Assembly (NCBI GenBank): GCA_028871795.1
Contig: JAGWMG010000002.1
Span: 186,001-250,000 of the forward strand
Reading direction: 5' to 3'
From: Alphaproteobacteria bacterium
Lineage (GTDB): Bacteria; Pseudomonadota; Alphaproteobacteria; Micropepsales; Micropepsaceae
DNA length: 64,000 nucleotides
This document shows positions 48,994 to 59,097 of this stretch, one piece after another. The number at the start of each line of letters is the position of its first letter. Within the stretch, counting starts at the first letter, position 1. A program made the position numbers and the translations under genes. The notes beneath the pieces are model-generated. The model was given only the letters and a program-made list of their open reading frames with translations, made no database searches and was not told where the DNA came from.

Positions 48994-50273
48994 GCCCGCA
49001 CGAAGCCGCGAACGAGCCGCTGGCGGCTGAGATGTGCGTGCTCGGCATTGCGGCGCGCGACGCCGCGCGGACCTTGCGCGAGATACCGGCGGAAACCAAG
49101 GACGCGGCACTGTTGGCTGCCGCCGCGGCGATCAGGGCACACGCAGCCGATATTCTCGCGGCGAATGCCGCGGACATGGCAAAGGCGAAAGACGGCGGAC
49201 TGAGTCGGGCGCTCCTAGACCGTCTGGCGCTCGACGGGAAGCGCGTGGAAGCGATGGCCAAGGGCGTCGAAGACGTCGCGGCGCTGCCCGATCCGGTGGG
49301 CCGGGAACTGGCGCGCTGGATGCGGCCGAACGGGCTCGAAATATTGCGCGTCGCCACGCCTATCGGGGTGATCGGCATTATTTACGAGAGCCGGCCGAAC
49401 GTGACGGCCGATGCCGCCGCGCTGTGCCTCAAGTCCGGCAATGCGGTGATCCTGCGCGGCGGATCGGAGTCCGTGCGCTCTTCGGCTGCCATCCTTGAAG
49501 CCATGCGCGAAGGATTGGCGGCGGCGAACCTCCCGGCGGACGCCGTTCAGCTCGTCCCCACGACCGACCGCGCGGCCGTAGGCATGATGCTGCGCGGCCT
49601 GGACGGCGCCATCGATCTCATCATTCCGCGCGGCGGCAAGGGACTGGTCGGCCGGGTGCAGGAGGAAGCGCGCGTGCCGGTGCTGGCGCATCTGGAAGGC
49701 ATTTGCCACGTTTATATCCACGAGAAGGCAAACCTCGACATGGCGCGCGCCATCGCGCTCAACGCCAAGATGCGCCGCACCGGAATCTGCGGGGCGGCGG
49801 AAACGCTTCTGATCGACCGCGCGGTCCTGAAATCGCACGGGCTGCCGATTCTGGAAGATCTGCACGGGGCCGGTTGCGAAATCCGCGGCGACAGGGACGT
49901 CCGCGCCGTCTTCCGCGGCGCCAAGGCGGCGAGCGAGGAAGACTGGCGCACCGAATATCTCGACGCCATCATCTCCGCGAGAGTGGTGAACGGCCTGGAA
50001 GAGGCGATACGCCACATCGAGACCTACGGTTCGCATCACACCGAATCCATCGTCACCGAGGATCAGGCCGCGGCCCGGCGGTTTCTCTGGGCGCTCGATT
50101 CCGCTATCGTCATGTGGAACGCCTCCACCCAGTTCGCCGACGGCGGCGAGTTCGGCATGGGGACGGAGATCGGCATCGGCACCGGCAAGCTGCACGCGCG
50201 CGGCCCCGTCGGCGTGGAGCAACTGACGACGTTCAAATACATCGTCTGCGGCAACGGCCAGACGCGCCCATGA
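48990..50273 (+). CDS. proA: Gamma-glutamyl phosphate reductase
   Basis: A 427-residue aldehyde-dehydrogenase-fold enzyme that reduces gamma-glutamyl phosphate to glutamate semialdehyde. Recognisable motifs include [20 protein letters not shown], the [18 protein letters not shown] block, the catalytic cysteine in [13 protein letters not shown] and [20 protein letters not shown] near the C-terminus. It partners with ProB, encoded upstream with a 4-base overlap. Confidence 0.97.
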
Positions 50274-50878
50274 CCTGGTTGCGTCCTCCCGGACCCGTCG
50301 CCAAGGGCTTGCGCATCGGCCTGCTCGGCGGCTCGTTCAATCCGGCGCACGTCGGCCATCTCTATGTCGGCGAGGTCGCGATGAAGCGGCTCGGCCTCGA
50401 TTACGTCTGGTGGCTGGTGGCGCCGCAGAATCCGCTGAAGCCGATAGCTGACACGGCACCGCTGGAAGACCGTCTGGCGGCGGCGCGCGCGCTGGTGGGA
50501 CGCCGTCCGCGCCTGATCGTCAGCGACCTCGAATGCACCATCGGCGCCCGTTACACGATCGACACATTGAAGGCGCTCACGCGCCGCTTCCCCGAGGTGC
50601 GCTTCGTTTGGCTGATGGGCAGCGACAACCTGGAGCAGTTCCACCGCTGGCGGCGCTGGATCGAGATCGTGGCGCTCGTTCCCGTCGCCGTGGTGGAGCG
50701 GCCGGGCAGTCTGCTGGCGCCGCTGCGCGCCAAGGCCATGGAGCGGTTTGCCCGCCGCCGCGCCCAGGCCTTGCGCCGGCCGCCGGCGATCATCGTGGTG
50801 GACGGACGGCGCAACGAAGCCAGCGCCAGCGCGATCCGCGCCGGCCTTGGAGCGTGCCGGGCGGGCGTGCTAGAATGA
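50270..50878 (+). CDS. nadD: Nicotinate-nucleotide adenylyltransferase
   Basis: A 202-residue nucleotidyltransferase that adenylates nicotinate mononucleotide in NAD synthesis. [19 protein letters not shown] carries the (H/T)xGH-type ATP motif, and the C-terminal [10 protein letters not shown] corresponds to ISSTx[14 protein letters not shown] and [16 protein letters not shown] are also typical. The start overlaps the proA stop by 4 bases; the stop overlaps a short downstream frame by 4. Confidence 0.94.
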   Translation: MTWLRPPGPVAKGLRIGLLGGSFNPAHVGHLYVGEVAMKRLGLDYVWWLVAPQNPLKPIADTAPLEDRLAAARALVGRRPRLIVSDLECTIGARYTIDTLKALTRRFPEVRFVWLMGSDNLEQFHRWRRWIEIVALVPVAVVERPGSLLAPLRAKAMERFARRRAQALRRPPAIIVVDGRRNEASASAIRAGLGACRAGVLE

Positions 50879-50967
50879 ATTCGGCAACAGCAAAGGAGCG
50901 CGCGGCTGAGCGAAGCAGGATTCCGTCCGCCTTTTGCGCATTGATGGCGAACGGAGGACCAACCTGA
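50875..50967 (+). CDS. 30-codon micro-ORF bridging nadD and rsfS
   Basis: The ATG at 50875 overlaps the nadD stop (ATGA), and the TGA at 50965-50967 overlaps the inferred CTG start of rsfS (CTGA at 50964-50967). The peptide begins [21 protein letters not shown] ribosome reading it would end exactly at the rsfS start, next to a GGAGG site. It may only provide translational coupling rather than a functional peptide. Confidence 0.4.
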   Translation: MNSATAKERAAERSRIPSAFCALMANGGPT

Positions 50968-51419
50968 CCCGCAAGACGACGACCGCGCGCAAGCCGGCCA
51001 AAAAGCCTGCCGCCAAGAAAAAAGTAATTTCCGTCAAAAAAGCCGCTCCGAAGAAGAAGGCGCCAGAGCCCCGGACCACGCTTCTTTCCCGCATCCTGGA
51101 TTCGCTTGACGACGACAAGGCCGAAGGGATCGTGACCATCGATCTCGAAGGACGGTCTTCGCTTTGCGACACCATCGTGATCGCGAACGGGCGGTCGTCG
51201 CGGCAGGTCGCTTCCATCGCGGAGCATCTCGCCCGGCGGCTGAAGGAAGCTGGCTACGGCAGGTGTCAGGTGGACGGCGCTTCGCAGGGCGACTGGGCGC
51301 TCATCGACGCCGGCGACGTGATCGTCCATGTCTTCCGTCCCGAGGTTCGCCTTTATTACGATCTCGAAGGCATGTGGTCGGTGGAGGAGCCTGCGCGCGC
51401 GCGCCGCGCGACGCGCTGA
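50964..51419 (+). CDS. rsfS: Ribosomal silencing factor RsfS
   Basis: About 151 residues. The conserved Iojap/RsfS domain begins near residue 40 (SRILDSLDDDKAEGIVTIDL, DTIVIANGRSSRQVASIAEH, GDWALIDAGDVIVHVFRPEV, RLYYDLEGMW). It binds L14 and blocks subunit joining during starvation. The domain is preceded by a Lys/Ala/Pro-rich extension unlike most family members. No ATG fits the frame; a CTG at 50964 lies 6 bases after a perfect GGAGG, so I infer a CTG start. A TTG at 50934 is the alternative. The stop overlaps the rlmH start (TGATG). Confidence 0.88.
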   Translation: MTRKTTTARKPAKKPAAKKKVISVKKAAPKKKAPEPRTTLLSRILDSLDDDKAEGIVTIDLEGRSSLCDTIVIANGRSSRQVASIAEHLARRLKEAGYGRCQVDGASQGDWALIDAGDVIVHVFRPEVRLYYDLEGMWSVEEPARARRATR

Positions 51420-51901
51420 TGCGTCTCACCATTCTGGCCGTCGGCTTCTCCCGCGGCACCTCCGAAGGCGCGCTCATCGACGACTACGTCCATCGCGCCC
51501 GGCAGATGGGGCGCAACATGGGAATCCCGTCGGTCGTGGTCGAAGAAGTCTCCGTCTCCAGGGCGCGCGACGCCAAGCTGCGCATGGCCGAAGAGGCTGA
51601 AAGGCTCGCCCAGCGGGTGCCGCCCGGTGCGCATGTCATCCTGCTCGACGCCAAAGGCAAAGGCATGACCAGCGAGGATTTCTCCGAGATGCTGGGGGCG
51701 CTGCGCGACGCGGGCACCAAGGATTTGTGTTTCGTGATCGGCGGGCCGGACGGATTGTCGCCGCTGCCCGGCAAGCGCGCCGGCCGCAGCCTCGCCTTCG
51801 GACCGCAGACCTGGCCGCATCTTCTGGTCCGCGCCATGCTGGCCGAGCAGGTCTATCGCGCCGTTACGATTCTCGCCGGACATCCCTACCATCGGGCGTA
51901 A
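51419..51901 (+). CDS. rlmH: 23S rRNA pseudouridine-1915 N3-methyltransferase RlmH
   Basis: A 160-residue SPOUT methyltransferase. HVILLDAKGKGMTSEDFSEM, FVIGGPDGLSPL and the C-terminal RAMLAEQVYRAVTILAGHPYH (trefoil-knot SAM site) identify it. It methylates pseudouridine 1915 in helix 69 of 23S rRNA on 70S ribosomes. It follows rsfS with a one-base overlap, the standard order. Confidence 0.96.
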   Translation: MRLTILAVGFSRGTSEGALIDDYVHRARQMGRNMGIPSVVVEEVSVSRARDAKLRMAEEAERLAQRVPPGAHVILLDAKGKGMTSEDFSEMLGALRDAGTKDLCFVIGGPDGLSPLPGKRAGRSLAFGPQTWPHLLVRAMLAEQVYRAVTILAGHPYHRA

Positions 51902-51937
51902 ACGATGCGCGCGCTTGTTGATTGCAGGTTGTCGTTC

Positions 51938-51954
51938 TCAACCACTCCTTAACC
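51938..51954. promoter_or_regulatory. CtrA-like box upstream of fliX
   Basis: TCAACCACTCCTTAACC fits TTAA-N7-TTAACC with one mismatch in the first half. It lies 43-59 bases upstream of the fliX start. In Caulobacter, fliX is an early (CtrA-dependent) flagellar gene, so the site is plausible, though the match is imperfect. Confidence 0.4.
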
Positions 51955-51996
51955 AAGAAGCGTCACGATAACGCGTCGCAGCGGGACAGAGCGGCC

Positions 51997-52425
51997 ATGG
52001 AGATCAAGAGCACCGGCAAGATCGACTCCGCCATCGTGCGCCGCGCCGCCAAGAGCGCGGGCGCAACCGACGGCTCGTTCTCGGTATCCGGTGCGGCCGA
52101 AGCGCGGGCGCAGGTGGTGGCGGGCCCGGGCCCGATCGCGGCGCTGGATTCCATCCTGACGCTGCAGGGCATGAGCGATTCCACCGACGGCCGTTCGAAG
52201 GGCGTCAAGCACGGCGAGCAGCTGCTCGACATGCTTGACCAGGTGCGCGACGGATTGCTGGCGGGCGGCATCCCGCGCGCCACGTTGAACCGGCTCGCCA
52301 ACGCCGTGACCAGGCGTCACGAGAACTTCGCCGATCCGAAATTGCAGACCGTGCTCGACGAGATCGAGCTGCGCGCCCATGTCGAACTCGCCAAGCTCGA
52401 AATGATCGATAAGCGGGTGGCGTAG
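51997..52425 (+). CDS. fliX: Flagellar assembly regulator FliX
   Basis: A 142-residue protein with the FliX pattern: a variable Gly/Ala-rich N-terminus, then AALDSILTLQGMSD, EQLLDMLDQVRDGLLAGGIP and the C-terminal DPKLQTVLDEIELRAHVELA with KLE. FliX in Caulobacter stabilises ring assembly and works with FlbD to couple assembly to late flagellar gene expression. No other flagellar gene is in the window, so it is isolated from its usual flgI/flgH neighbours. The start at 51997 begins at MEIKSTGKID; an upstream GTG-type start would cover the CtrA-like box. Confidence 0.85.
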   Translation: MEIKSTGKIDSAIVRRAAKSAGATDGSFSVSGAAEARAQVVAGPGPIAALDSILTLQGMSDSTDGRSKGVKHGEQLLDMLDQVRDGLLAGGIPRATLNRLANAVTRRHENFADPKLQTVLDEIELRAHVELAKLEMIDKRVA

Positions 52426-52539
52426 AAAAGCCGATAGCGAGCAGGGAAAGCCCTGGCCGTCACTCCCAGTTCGCCTCATTCTTGCTAAGACGGATTCCTG
52501 AGACGGCCATGACGGCCAAGCATCTCGTGGTCATTCATA

Positions 52540-53196
52540 TTACTCAAACCACAAAGGATTCTCTTTCTCAATCTTTACGATCAGCGCATCTCGTATACGC
52601 TGAAGTTCTTCCGATGTGTCGTTGCCCTTGTTCCCGAAAAGCAATAGCCATAACATTTTTTCGATCAGAAGCTTCGCTGGATGAACCTGTCGGCCAATGA
52701 GATAGGAGATTCTGAGACAGAGTCCTCCAAGTACGATTTCCGCAACGGAGAGATACAGATTTACTCCGGAGACCGAACCAGAGAGCAGATCTCCGTCAAT
52801 GTGAATTGTCTGGAGCACGATGCGGACGCCGAAGGCGCCAAACAGGACTCCCATTGCGCCGATGAGACTTCCGTACATGAAGATGCGCTTCGTCTTCAGA
52901 TACAGCCGGAATATTCCGTAGAATTGAAGCGCGGATTCGTGAGGCTGATCTCCGCCGATGTTCCATTGCTGGAGTTGCTTCCATTCTTGCTTCACAAGAT
53001 AGATACGTTCGAAAGACAACCAGACAAAAGCCACGAAGAATACGCCGCCGAACACGTAACGCGTTGAAATGTGAGCCTGGGCAAAATGCTGCAGTTCCGC
53101 AACGAATGCAGATAACAGCACAATCGTCACCGCAAGCGAAATCATTCCAATTCCGCGCCAGAATCGCCGGCGGCTACCAGTTGAAGCCTTTGCCAT
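52540..53196 (-). CDS. Membrane protein of unknown function, lower GC
   Basis: A 218-residue protein with about four membrane helices: near 17-35, 45-62, 105-128 and 145-165. A basic N-terminus and a cytoplasmic C-terminal tail rich in Lys/Glu follow (RIRDALIVKIEKENPLWFE). The gene is visibly richer in A/T than its neighbours, which suggests acquisition from elsewhere. I recognise no family. No neighbouring genes suggest a role. Confidence 0.65.
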   Translation of the reverse strand: MAKASTGSRRRFWRGIGMISLAVTIVLLSAFVAELQHFAQAHISTRYVFGGVFFVAFVWLSFERIYLVKQEWKQLQQWNIGGDQPHESALQFYGIFRLYLKTKRIFMYGSLIGAMGVLFGAFGVRIVLQTIHIDGDLLSGSVSGVNLYLSVAEIVLGGLCLRISYLIGRQVHPAKLLIEKMLWLLLFGNKGNDTSEELQRIRDALIVKIEKENPLWFE

Positions 53197-53555
53197 CCCC
53201 TTTCGACTCCGGCCAAAGCTCGGAGTTGTCCCCCCACATTATGCTACTCTTGAGAGTTCCGAACGTCTCGCCGACAAGTTGTCATACCGACCAGAGATCG
53301 TCGATTTGACGCGTTGTGTGTGCTGCAATATGAGCGGCCAGAACCGACGGAGGATGCTGAGTCAAAACGAAATTTTTGCCATCCACCTATGATACGTCTA
53401 TATGCTGATTATTAGTCCGGCGGCATGGACACGACGCTTTTTGCACGTGACCGTGACCGAAACACCACAATTTGTCGGCCCTTATTAACTATATCAGAGT
53501 GTGAAAGTGTCCGACGCGTGCCCAAACTCGCGCGCCCGAACTCGCCATTTGCCCC
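53197..53555. other. Intergenic region, AT-richer, no gene recognised
   Basis: About 360 bases between the sucB 3' end and the lower-GC membrane gene. It has more A/T than average and no convincing reading frame, repeat or RNA structure. It presumably holds the promoter of the membrane protein gene and the end of the suc transcript. Confidence 0.45.
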
Positions 53556-54809
53556 TTAAATCTCCAGCAACAATCTCTGCGGGTCTTCCAGGTTTTCCTT
53601 CACGCGTACCAGGAAGGTGACCGCCTCGCGCCCGTCGACGATGCGGTGATCGTAGGAGAGCGCCAAGTACATCATCGGCCGGATCACCACCTTGTCACCC
53701 TCGGCCATCGGCCGATTCTGGATCTTGTGCATGCCGAGGATGCCGGACTGCGGCGCGTTGAGGATGGGCGTGGACATCAGCGAGCCGAACACCCCGCCGT
53801 TGGTGATCGTGAAGGTGCCGCCCTGGAGTTCCTCGATCTTCAGTTTGCTGTCGCGGGCGCGCAGGCCAAAATCGGCGATCGCCGCTTCGACCTGCGCCAG
53901 CGACAGCTTATCGGCGTCGCGCACCACCGGCACCACCAGTCCGCGCTCGGTGGAGACCGCCACGCCGATGTCGTAATAGTTCTTGTAGACGATGTCGTCG
54001 CCTTCGATCTCGGCGTTGACGTTGGGCAGTTCCTTCAGCGCGGCGACGGCTGCCTTGACGAAGAAGCCCATGAACCCGAGGCGCACGCCGTGCTTCTTCT
54101 CGAAGCTTTCCTTGTAGGTCGAGCGCAGCGCCATCACGTGGCTCATGTCAACTTCGTTGAAGGTCGTGAGCTGGGCGGCGGTGTTCTGGGATTCCTTCAG
54201 CCGCAGCGCGATGGTCTTGCGCAGCCGGCTCATGGTGACGCGTTCCTCGCGCGCCGCGTTGGAGCGGGGACCGGAGGGAACGGACGTGAGAGCGGGGCGG
54301 CGTTCGCGGGCGTTGGCTTCGAGCGCCGCCAGCATGTCGGCTTTGGTGACGCGCCCGTCCTTGCCGGTGCCGCTGACGCGCGCGGGATCGAGGCCCGTTT
54401 CCTCCGCAAGGCGCTGAACCGACGGCGCGGTGCCGATGGCGGCATGGACTGCCGCGGCGAGCTTGGCGGCCGTCGGCGCAGGTGCCGCCTTGGGCGCTTC
54501 GGCGGCCGGCGCGGATTTCGGCGAGACGGCGTCGGGATTGCGCGACATCACCGGCGTCGCCTTGCCGGCCTTGCCTTCGGCGATGGCGCCCAAGACGCTG
54601 CCCACCTGCACGGTGTCTCCGGTCTTCACCGCAATGGACTCGATCGCGCCGGCGGCGGGCGCCGGCACTTCCACCGTGACCTTGTCGGTTTCGAGTTCGA
54701 GCAGAGGCTCGTCGCGGGCGACGGCGTCGCCTTCCTTCTTGAACCAGCGCGCGACGGTCGCCTCGGTGACGGATTCGCCCATGGCCGGAACTTTGATCTC
54801 GATGCTCAT
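53556..54809 (-). CDS. sucB: 2-oxoglutarate dehydrogenase E2 (dihydrolipoyl succinyltransferase)
   Basis: A 417-residue E2 core. One N-terminal lipoyl domain has Lys43 in [11 protein letters not shown], an Ala/Pro-rich linker follows, then a peripheral-subunit-binding domain near residues 125-160 ([20 protein letters not shown]) and a C-terminal catalytic domain ending in [17 protein letters not shown] with the catalytic His. It transfers succinyl groups to CoA in the TCA cycle. It follows sucA by 61 bases; no E3 (lpd) gene is in the window. The ATG at 54809 begins at [13 protein letters not shown]. Confidence 0.96.
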   Translation of the reverse strand: MSIEIKVPAMGESVTEATVARWFKKEGDAVARDEPLLELETDKVTVEVPAPAAGAIESIAVKTGDTVQVGSVLGAIAEGKAGKATPVMSRNPDAVSPKSAPAAEAPKAAPAPTAAKLAAAVHAAIGTAPSVQRLAEETGLDPARVSGTGKDGRVTKADMLAALEANARERRPALTSVPSGPRSNAAREERVTMSRLRKTIALRLKESQNTAAQLTTFNEVDMSHVMALRSTYKESFEKKHGVRLGFMGFFVKAAVAALKELPNVNAEIEGDDIVYKNYYDIGVAVSTERGLVVPVVRDADKLSLAQVEAAIADFGLRARDSKLKIEELQGGTFTITNGGVFGSLMSTPILNAPQSGILGMHKIQNRPMAEGDKVVIRPMMYLALSYDHRIVDGREAVTFLVRVKENLEDPQRLLLEI

Positions 54810-54835
54810 AAGGTAGCCTCGGTGCAATTTGGTTC

Positions 54836-54857
54836 GCCTCCCCCACAAGGGGGAAGC
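54836..54857. repeat. REP-like palindrome between sucA and sucB
   Basis: GCCTCCCCCACAAGGGGGAAGC has a CCCCC/GGGGG stem with an ACAA loop. Palindromes of this CCTCCCC-CAAG-GGGG type are dispersed in many alphaproteobacterial genomes. Lying in an operon gap, it might tune sucB relative to sucA expression. Confidence 0.45.
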
Positions 54858-54870
54858 GGAACAACCATCA

Positions 54871-57759
54871 TCATAGCGTCAAAGCCTCGTCCAGGAAGGC
54901 ATGAAGCTCGGCATTGTGCTGGCTCAGCAGTCCCGCGGCCGTGGAGGCGTATTCGGGCCGTCCGATGTAGCGCGGGCAGCGGCAATGGCCGGACATGCGG
55001 GTCAGGATTTCCTCGAGCTTGGCCCGCGCGAAGGTCCAGGCGCCCTGGTTCTTGGGCTCTTCCTGGCACCACGCGATCTCCGCCTTGGGAAAACGCTTGA
55101 GTTCTCCGGCCAGCGTCGCTTCCGGGAAAGGATAAAGCTGCTCCAGGCGCAGCATCTGGACGCGGTTCTCGTTTCTTTTTTCGCGCTCTTCCATCAGGTC
55201 GAAATAGACCTTGCCGGCGCACAGGATGACGCGCTTGATCTCGGCGTCGGGCGCGAGCTTGACCGTGGTGGCGCCGGGCACGCATTCGGACTGGTCGCGG
55301 AAGACGCGGTGGAACGTCGTTCCCGGTCCCATGTCCGAGAGCAACGAGACGCAGCGCTTATGGCGCAGTAGCGATTTCGGCGGCATCAGGATTAGCGGCT
55401 TGCGGAAGCCACGATGCATCTGCCGCCGCAGAACGTGAAAATAGTTTGCCGGCGTGGTGGGGACGGCGACCTGCAGGTTGTCCTGGGCGCAGAGCTGAAG
55501 ATAGCGCTCCAGCCGCGCGGAGGAGTGTTCCGGCCCCTGGCCTTCGTAGCCGTGCGGCAGCAGCAGCGTCAATCCGCACATGCGCAGCCATTTCATCTCG
55601 CCGGAAGCGATGAACTGGTCGATGACGACCTGCGCGCCGTTGGCGAAGTCGCCGAACTGCGCTTCCCACAGCACCAGCGTCTTGGGCTCCGCCGTCGAAT
55701 AGCCGTACTCGAAGCCGAGCACCGCCGCTTCGGAAAGCAAGGAGTCGACGATCTCGAATTCCGGCTGCCCCTCGGCCAAGTGATTGAGCGGCACGTAACG
55801 CTCCTCGGTCTGCTGATCGACCAGCACGGAATGGCGCTGGGAGAAGGTGCCCCGCGCGCTGTCCTGTCCCGACAGGCGCACCGCGACGCCCTCCTTGAGC
55901 AGCGTGCCGAAGGCCAGCGCTTCGGCGGTCGCCCAGTCGATGCCTTCGCCGGTTTCGAACATCGCCGCCTTGTGCTGCCTCTGCCTCACGATGGTCTTGT
56001 GGGCATGGAAGCCTTTGGGGATCATGGTCAAGGCACGGCCGACATCCCGGAGCGTTTCGAGGGAGGCATGGGTCTGGCCGCGGCGGTCGCCGGTGGGCGC
56101 GATCGACATGCCCGCCCAGCGCCCGTCCAGCCAGTCGGCGCGCTTGGGCCGGTGGGATTTCGAGGCGTCGTATTCCTCGTCGAGTCGCCGGTTGAAATCG
56201 GCGATCATCGCCTTGACGTCGGCCTCGGTCAGCGTGCCTTCGCCGATGAGCTTGGCGGAATAGAGTTCCAGCGCGGTGGGATGCTCCTTGATGGCGCGAT
56301 ACATCAAGGGCTGGGTGAACGACGGCTCGTCCGTCTCGTTGTGACCGAATCTGCGGTAGCAGAACATGTCGATCACGACGTCCTTGTGGAAGAGCTGGCG
56401 AAATTCGGCGGCGATGCGCGCGCAATGCACGACCGCTTCGGGATCGTCGCCGTTGACGTGGAAGATCGGCGCCTGAACCATCAACGCGATGTCGGTGCAA
56501 TAGGGCGAAGAACGCGAATGCATCGGCGAGGTGGTGAAGCCGATCTGGTTGTTGATCACGAAATGGATCGTGCCGCCGGTGCGGAAGCCCTTGGTGCCCG
56601 ACATGGCGAAGCATTCCGCCACCACGCCCTGGCCCGCGAAAGCGGCGTCGCCGTGCAGCAAGAGCGGCAGCACGCTGTCGCGCGTGAACTTGTCGCCGAG
56701 CTGGGCCTGCTTGGCGCGCGCCTTGCCCAGCACCACCGGATCGGCGGCCTCCAGATGCGACGGGTTCGGGGTCAGCGAAAGATGCACGTGATTGCCGTCG
56801 AACTCGCGGTCCGCCGAGGCGCCGAGATGGTATTTGACGTCGCCGGAGCCCTGCACCTCGCTCGGGTTGACGCTGCCGCCCTGGAATTCGTGGAAGATCT
56901 GGCGATAGGGTTTGGAGAGAACGTTGGCGAGCACGTTCAAGCGCCCGCGATGGGACATGCCGATCACGATCTCCTTCACGCCCAGATGCCCGCCGCGCTT
57001 GATGATCTGTTCGAGCGCCGGGATCATGGCTTCGCCGCCGTCCAGCCCGAAGCGCTTGGTGCCGAGGAAGCGCAGCGCCGCGAACTTCTCGAAGCCTTCG
57101 CCTTCGATCAGCTTGTTGAGGATCGCCTTCTTGCCGGCGGGCGTGAAGTGGACCTCCTTGTCGGGGCCTTCGATGCGCCGCTGCAGCCAGTCCTTCTGCT
57201 CGGCGTCGTTGATGTGGATGAACTCGTAGCCGATGCGCCCGCAATAGGTGCGCTTGAGCAGGTCGACGATGCGCCGCGGCGTGGCGCTTTCCATTCCGAG
57301 GACGCCGTCGATGAAGATCGGGCGGTCGAAGTCGGCGCCGTGGAATCCGTAGAAACCGGGATCGAGCTGGGGATGGGGCGTGCGAGGCGAAAGTTCAAGC
57401 GGATCGAGATCGGCTTCGAGATGGCCGATGACGCGATAGGCGCGCACCAATTGGATGGCGCGGATCGAAGCCTGGGCGGCGATGCGCGTGCCCTGTTCGC
57501 CGGCGGCCGGTGCCGTGCGCGGCGGCTCGGGCTTGCGCGCCCAGGCCGGGCCGCGGCCGACTTGCGCCGCCGTCAGCGCGCCCTGGCCTAGCTCCGCGAA
57601 ATAAGTTGCCCAGGAGGAATCGACCGAATCGGGGCTCTCCAGGTATTGGGCGTACAGCCCTTCGACATAGGCCGCGTTCGATCCGAACAGGAACGATGTC
57701 GCATCCAGAATGTCGTTGGAGGAGCGATTGAGCCGTTCGACGGGAGATTGGCTTGTCAT
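54871..57759 (-). CDS. sucA: 2-oxoglutarate dehydrogenase E1
   Basis: A 962-residue thiamine-diphosphate enzyme that decarboxylates 2-oxoglutarate. Recognisable are the N-terminal E2/E3-binding segment ([17 protein letters not shown]), [44 protein letters not shown] (ThDP/Mg region), [18 protein letters not shown] and [14 protein letters not shown] in the C-terminal half. Length is typical (930-1000). It is expressed with sucB. It is divergent from an acyltransferase gene that separates it from sucCD. Confidence 0.97.
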   Translation of the reverse strand: MTSQSPVERLNRSSNDILDATSFLFGSNAAYVEGLYAQYLESPDSVDSSWATYFAELGQGALTAAQVGRGPAWARKPEPPRTAPAAGEQGTRIAAQASIRAIQLVRAYRVIGHLEADLDPLELSPRTPHPQLDPGFYGFHGADFDRPIFIDGVLGMESATPRRIVDLLKRTYCGRIGYEFIHINDAEQKDWLQRRIEGPDKEVHFTPAGKKAILNKLIEGEGFEKFAALRFLGTKRFGLDGGEAMIPALEQIIKRGGHLGVKEIVIGMSHRGRLNVLANVLSKPYRQIFHEFQGGSVNPSEVQGSGDVKYHLGASADREFDGNHVHLSLTPNPSHLEAADPVVLGKARAKQAQLGDKFTRDSVLPLLLHGDAAFAGQGVVAECFAMSGTKGFRTGGTIHFVINNQIGFTTSPMHSRSSPYCTDIALMVQAPIFHVNGDDPEAVVHCARIAAEFRQLFHKDVVIDMFCYRRFGHNETDEPSFTQPLMYRAIKEHPTALELYSAKLIGEGTLTEADVKAMIADFNRRLDEEYDASKSHRPKRADWLDGRWAGMSIAPTGDRRGQTHASLETLRDVGRALTMIPKGFHAHKTIVRQRQHKAAMFETGEGIDWATAEALAFGTLLKEGVAVRLSGQDSARGTFSQRHSVLVDQQTEERYVPLNHLAEGQPEFEIVDSLLSEAAVLGFEYGYSTAEPKTLVLWEAQFGDFANGAQVVIDQFIASGEMKWLRMCGLTLLLPHGYEGQGPEHSSARLERYLQLCAQDNLQVAVPTTPANYFHVLRRQMHRGFRKPLILMPPKSLLRHKRCVSLLSDMGPGTTFHRVFRDQSECVPGATTVKLAPDAEIKRVILCAGKVYFDLMEEREKRNENRVQMLRLEQLYPFPEATLAGELKRFPKAEIAWCQEEPKNQGAWTFARAKLEEILTRMSGHCRCPRYIGRPEYASTAAGLLSQHNAELHAFLDEALTL

Positions 57760-57882
57760 GTCAGAGTGTTAAGGGCTTTGGCTTGTTGGGCCAGGAGCCC
57801 GTCCGGAGAATTAGAATAGTTCAAAACTTGGCGTTTAGCGCATCCGGGCATCGAATTCCATGCTCAAACGCGTCATGTAAGC

Positions 57883-59097
57883 ATGCCCAAGGTTACATAT
57901 GGGTTGAATAAGACTGAATTGCGAACGGGGGCAGGATTGAAACGGCTTTATTCGCTGGACGCCTTGCGCGGCGTGGCCGCGTTGTCAGTCGTATTCTGGC
58001 ACTGGCAACATTTCTACGCCATCACCGGCAGCTGGCAGGCGGTTTGGCATCGCGAGGACCAGCCGTTCTTCTGGCTGCTAAAGCCGCTCTATCTGGAGGG
58101 TTGGGCGGCGGTCGATCTGTTCTTCGCGCTGTCGGGGTTCGTGTTCTTTTGGCTTTACGCGGGGGCGATCCGCGAGGGTAAGGCCCGGGCGGGCAAGTTC
58201 GCGCTGCTGCGCTTCTCGCGGCTTTATCCGTTGTTTTTCCTGACGCTGATGCTGGCGCTGGTGCTGGAGACGATCTTCCACGGCGTCACCGGCAAATATT
58301 TCATATTTCCCGCCGACGACTGGTGGCGCTTCGCCGCGAATCTCCTCGTGCTGCAGCAATGGCTACCGCCGAACACCGACCAGTATTTCAACGGTCCTGC
58401 CTGGACGGTTTCGATTGAAGCCATCCTCTATGTCCTGTTCTTCCTTCTGTGCCGTGTGGGGCTGAACGGTTGGAAGACCGCGCTGGTGGTCTCGCTGGCC
58501 GGTATTTTTCTTTACGACTGGAACTGGTTCATCGCGCGCGGGCTGATGGGATTCTTCCTGGGCGGCGTCACTTATTTCGCGTTCGCGAAGCTCAAGGAGA
58601 GCAGTCACGCGCGGCTGATCTCCAAGCTGCTCGGCGTGCTGGTCCTGGCGCTGTGGGCGGTGGTGGTGATCGAGATCCTATACGGCCCGCTGCACACGGC
58701 CTGCTCGTGGTTGTCCGACCGCGTACCGGACGATTGGGATTATTACAGCGAGAACGCCGACAGCATCTTCCACTTGGTCTACATCTACACCGTCATTCCC
58801 GTCACCATCGTGGCGCTGGCGCTGCAGGAGGAGATGCTGGGACTGTCGTACAAGCGCCTGTCGTATCTCGGCGACATTTCCTATTCGACCTACATGCTGC
58901 ACTTTCCGCTGCAGATCGTCTGCGCGCTCTCGGCGCTCGCGTTCGGCCTGGCCCCGGCCGTGTTCATGCACGGGGTATCGATGATCGCGTTCTACGCCGT
59001 GCTGATCGGGCTCGGCGCGCTGTCCTATCGCTTCTATGAAAAGCCGATGCAGAGGCTCATCCGCGATTTGCCGGCGCGGTTTGGGGCGAAAAGTTAG
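57883..59097 (+). CDS. Acyltransferase 3 family (OafA/YrhL-like) membrane protein
   Basis: A 404-residue polytopic protein with about ten helices. The N-terminus has the acyltransferase-3 signature [20 protein letters not shown], with the catalytic-type His in the first helix, followed by [12 protein letters not shown] and the C-terminal [15 protein letters not shown]. Such enzymes O-acetylate or succinylate surface polysaccharides. It sits on the opposite strand between sucA and sucD, and its end overlaps sucD by 4 bases. Use of succinyl-CoA as donor is conceivable but speculative. Confidence 0.88.
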   Translation: MPKVTYGLNKTELRTGAGLKRLYSLDALRGVAALSVVFWHWQHFYAITGSWQAVWHREDQPFFWLLKPLYLEGWAAVDLFFALSGFVFFWLYAGAIREGKARAGKFALLRFSRLYPLFFLTLMLALVLETIFHGVTGKYFIFPADDWWRFAANLLVLQQWLPPNTDQYFNGPAWTVSIEAILYVLFFLLCRVGLNGWKTALVVSLAGIFLYDWNWFIARGLMGFFLGGVTYFAFAKLKESSHARLISKLLGVLVLALWAVVVIEILYGPLHTACSWLSDRVPDDWDYYSENADSIFHLVYIYTVIPVTIVALALQEEMLGLSYKRLSYLGDISYSTYMLHFPLQIVCALSALAFGLAPAVFMHGVSMIAFYAVLIGLGALSYRFYEKPMQRLIRDLPARFGAKS

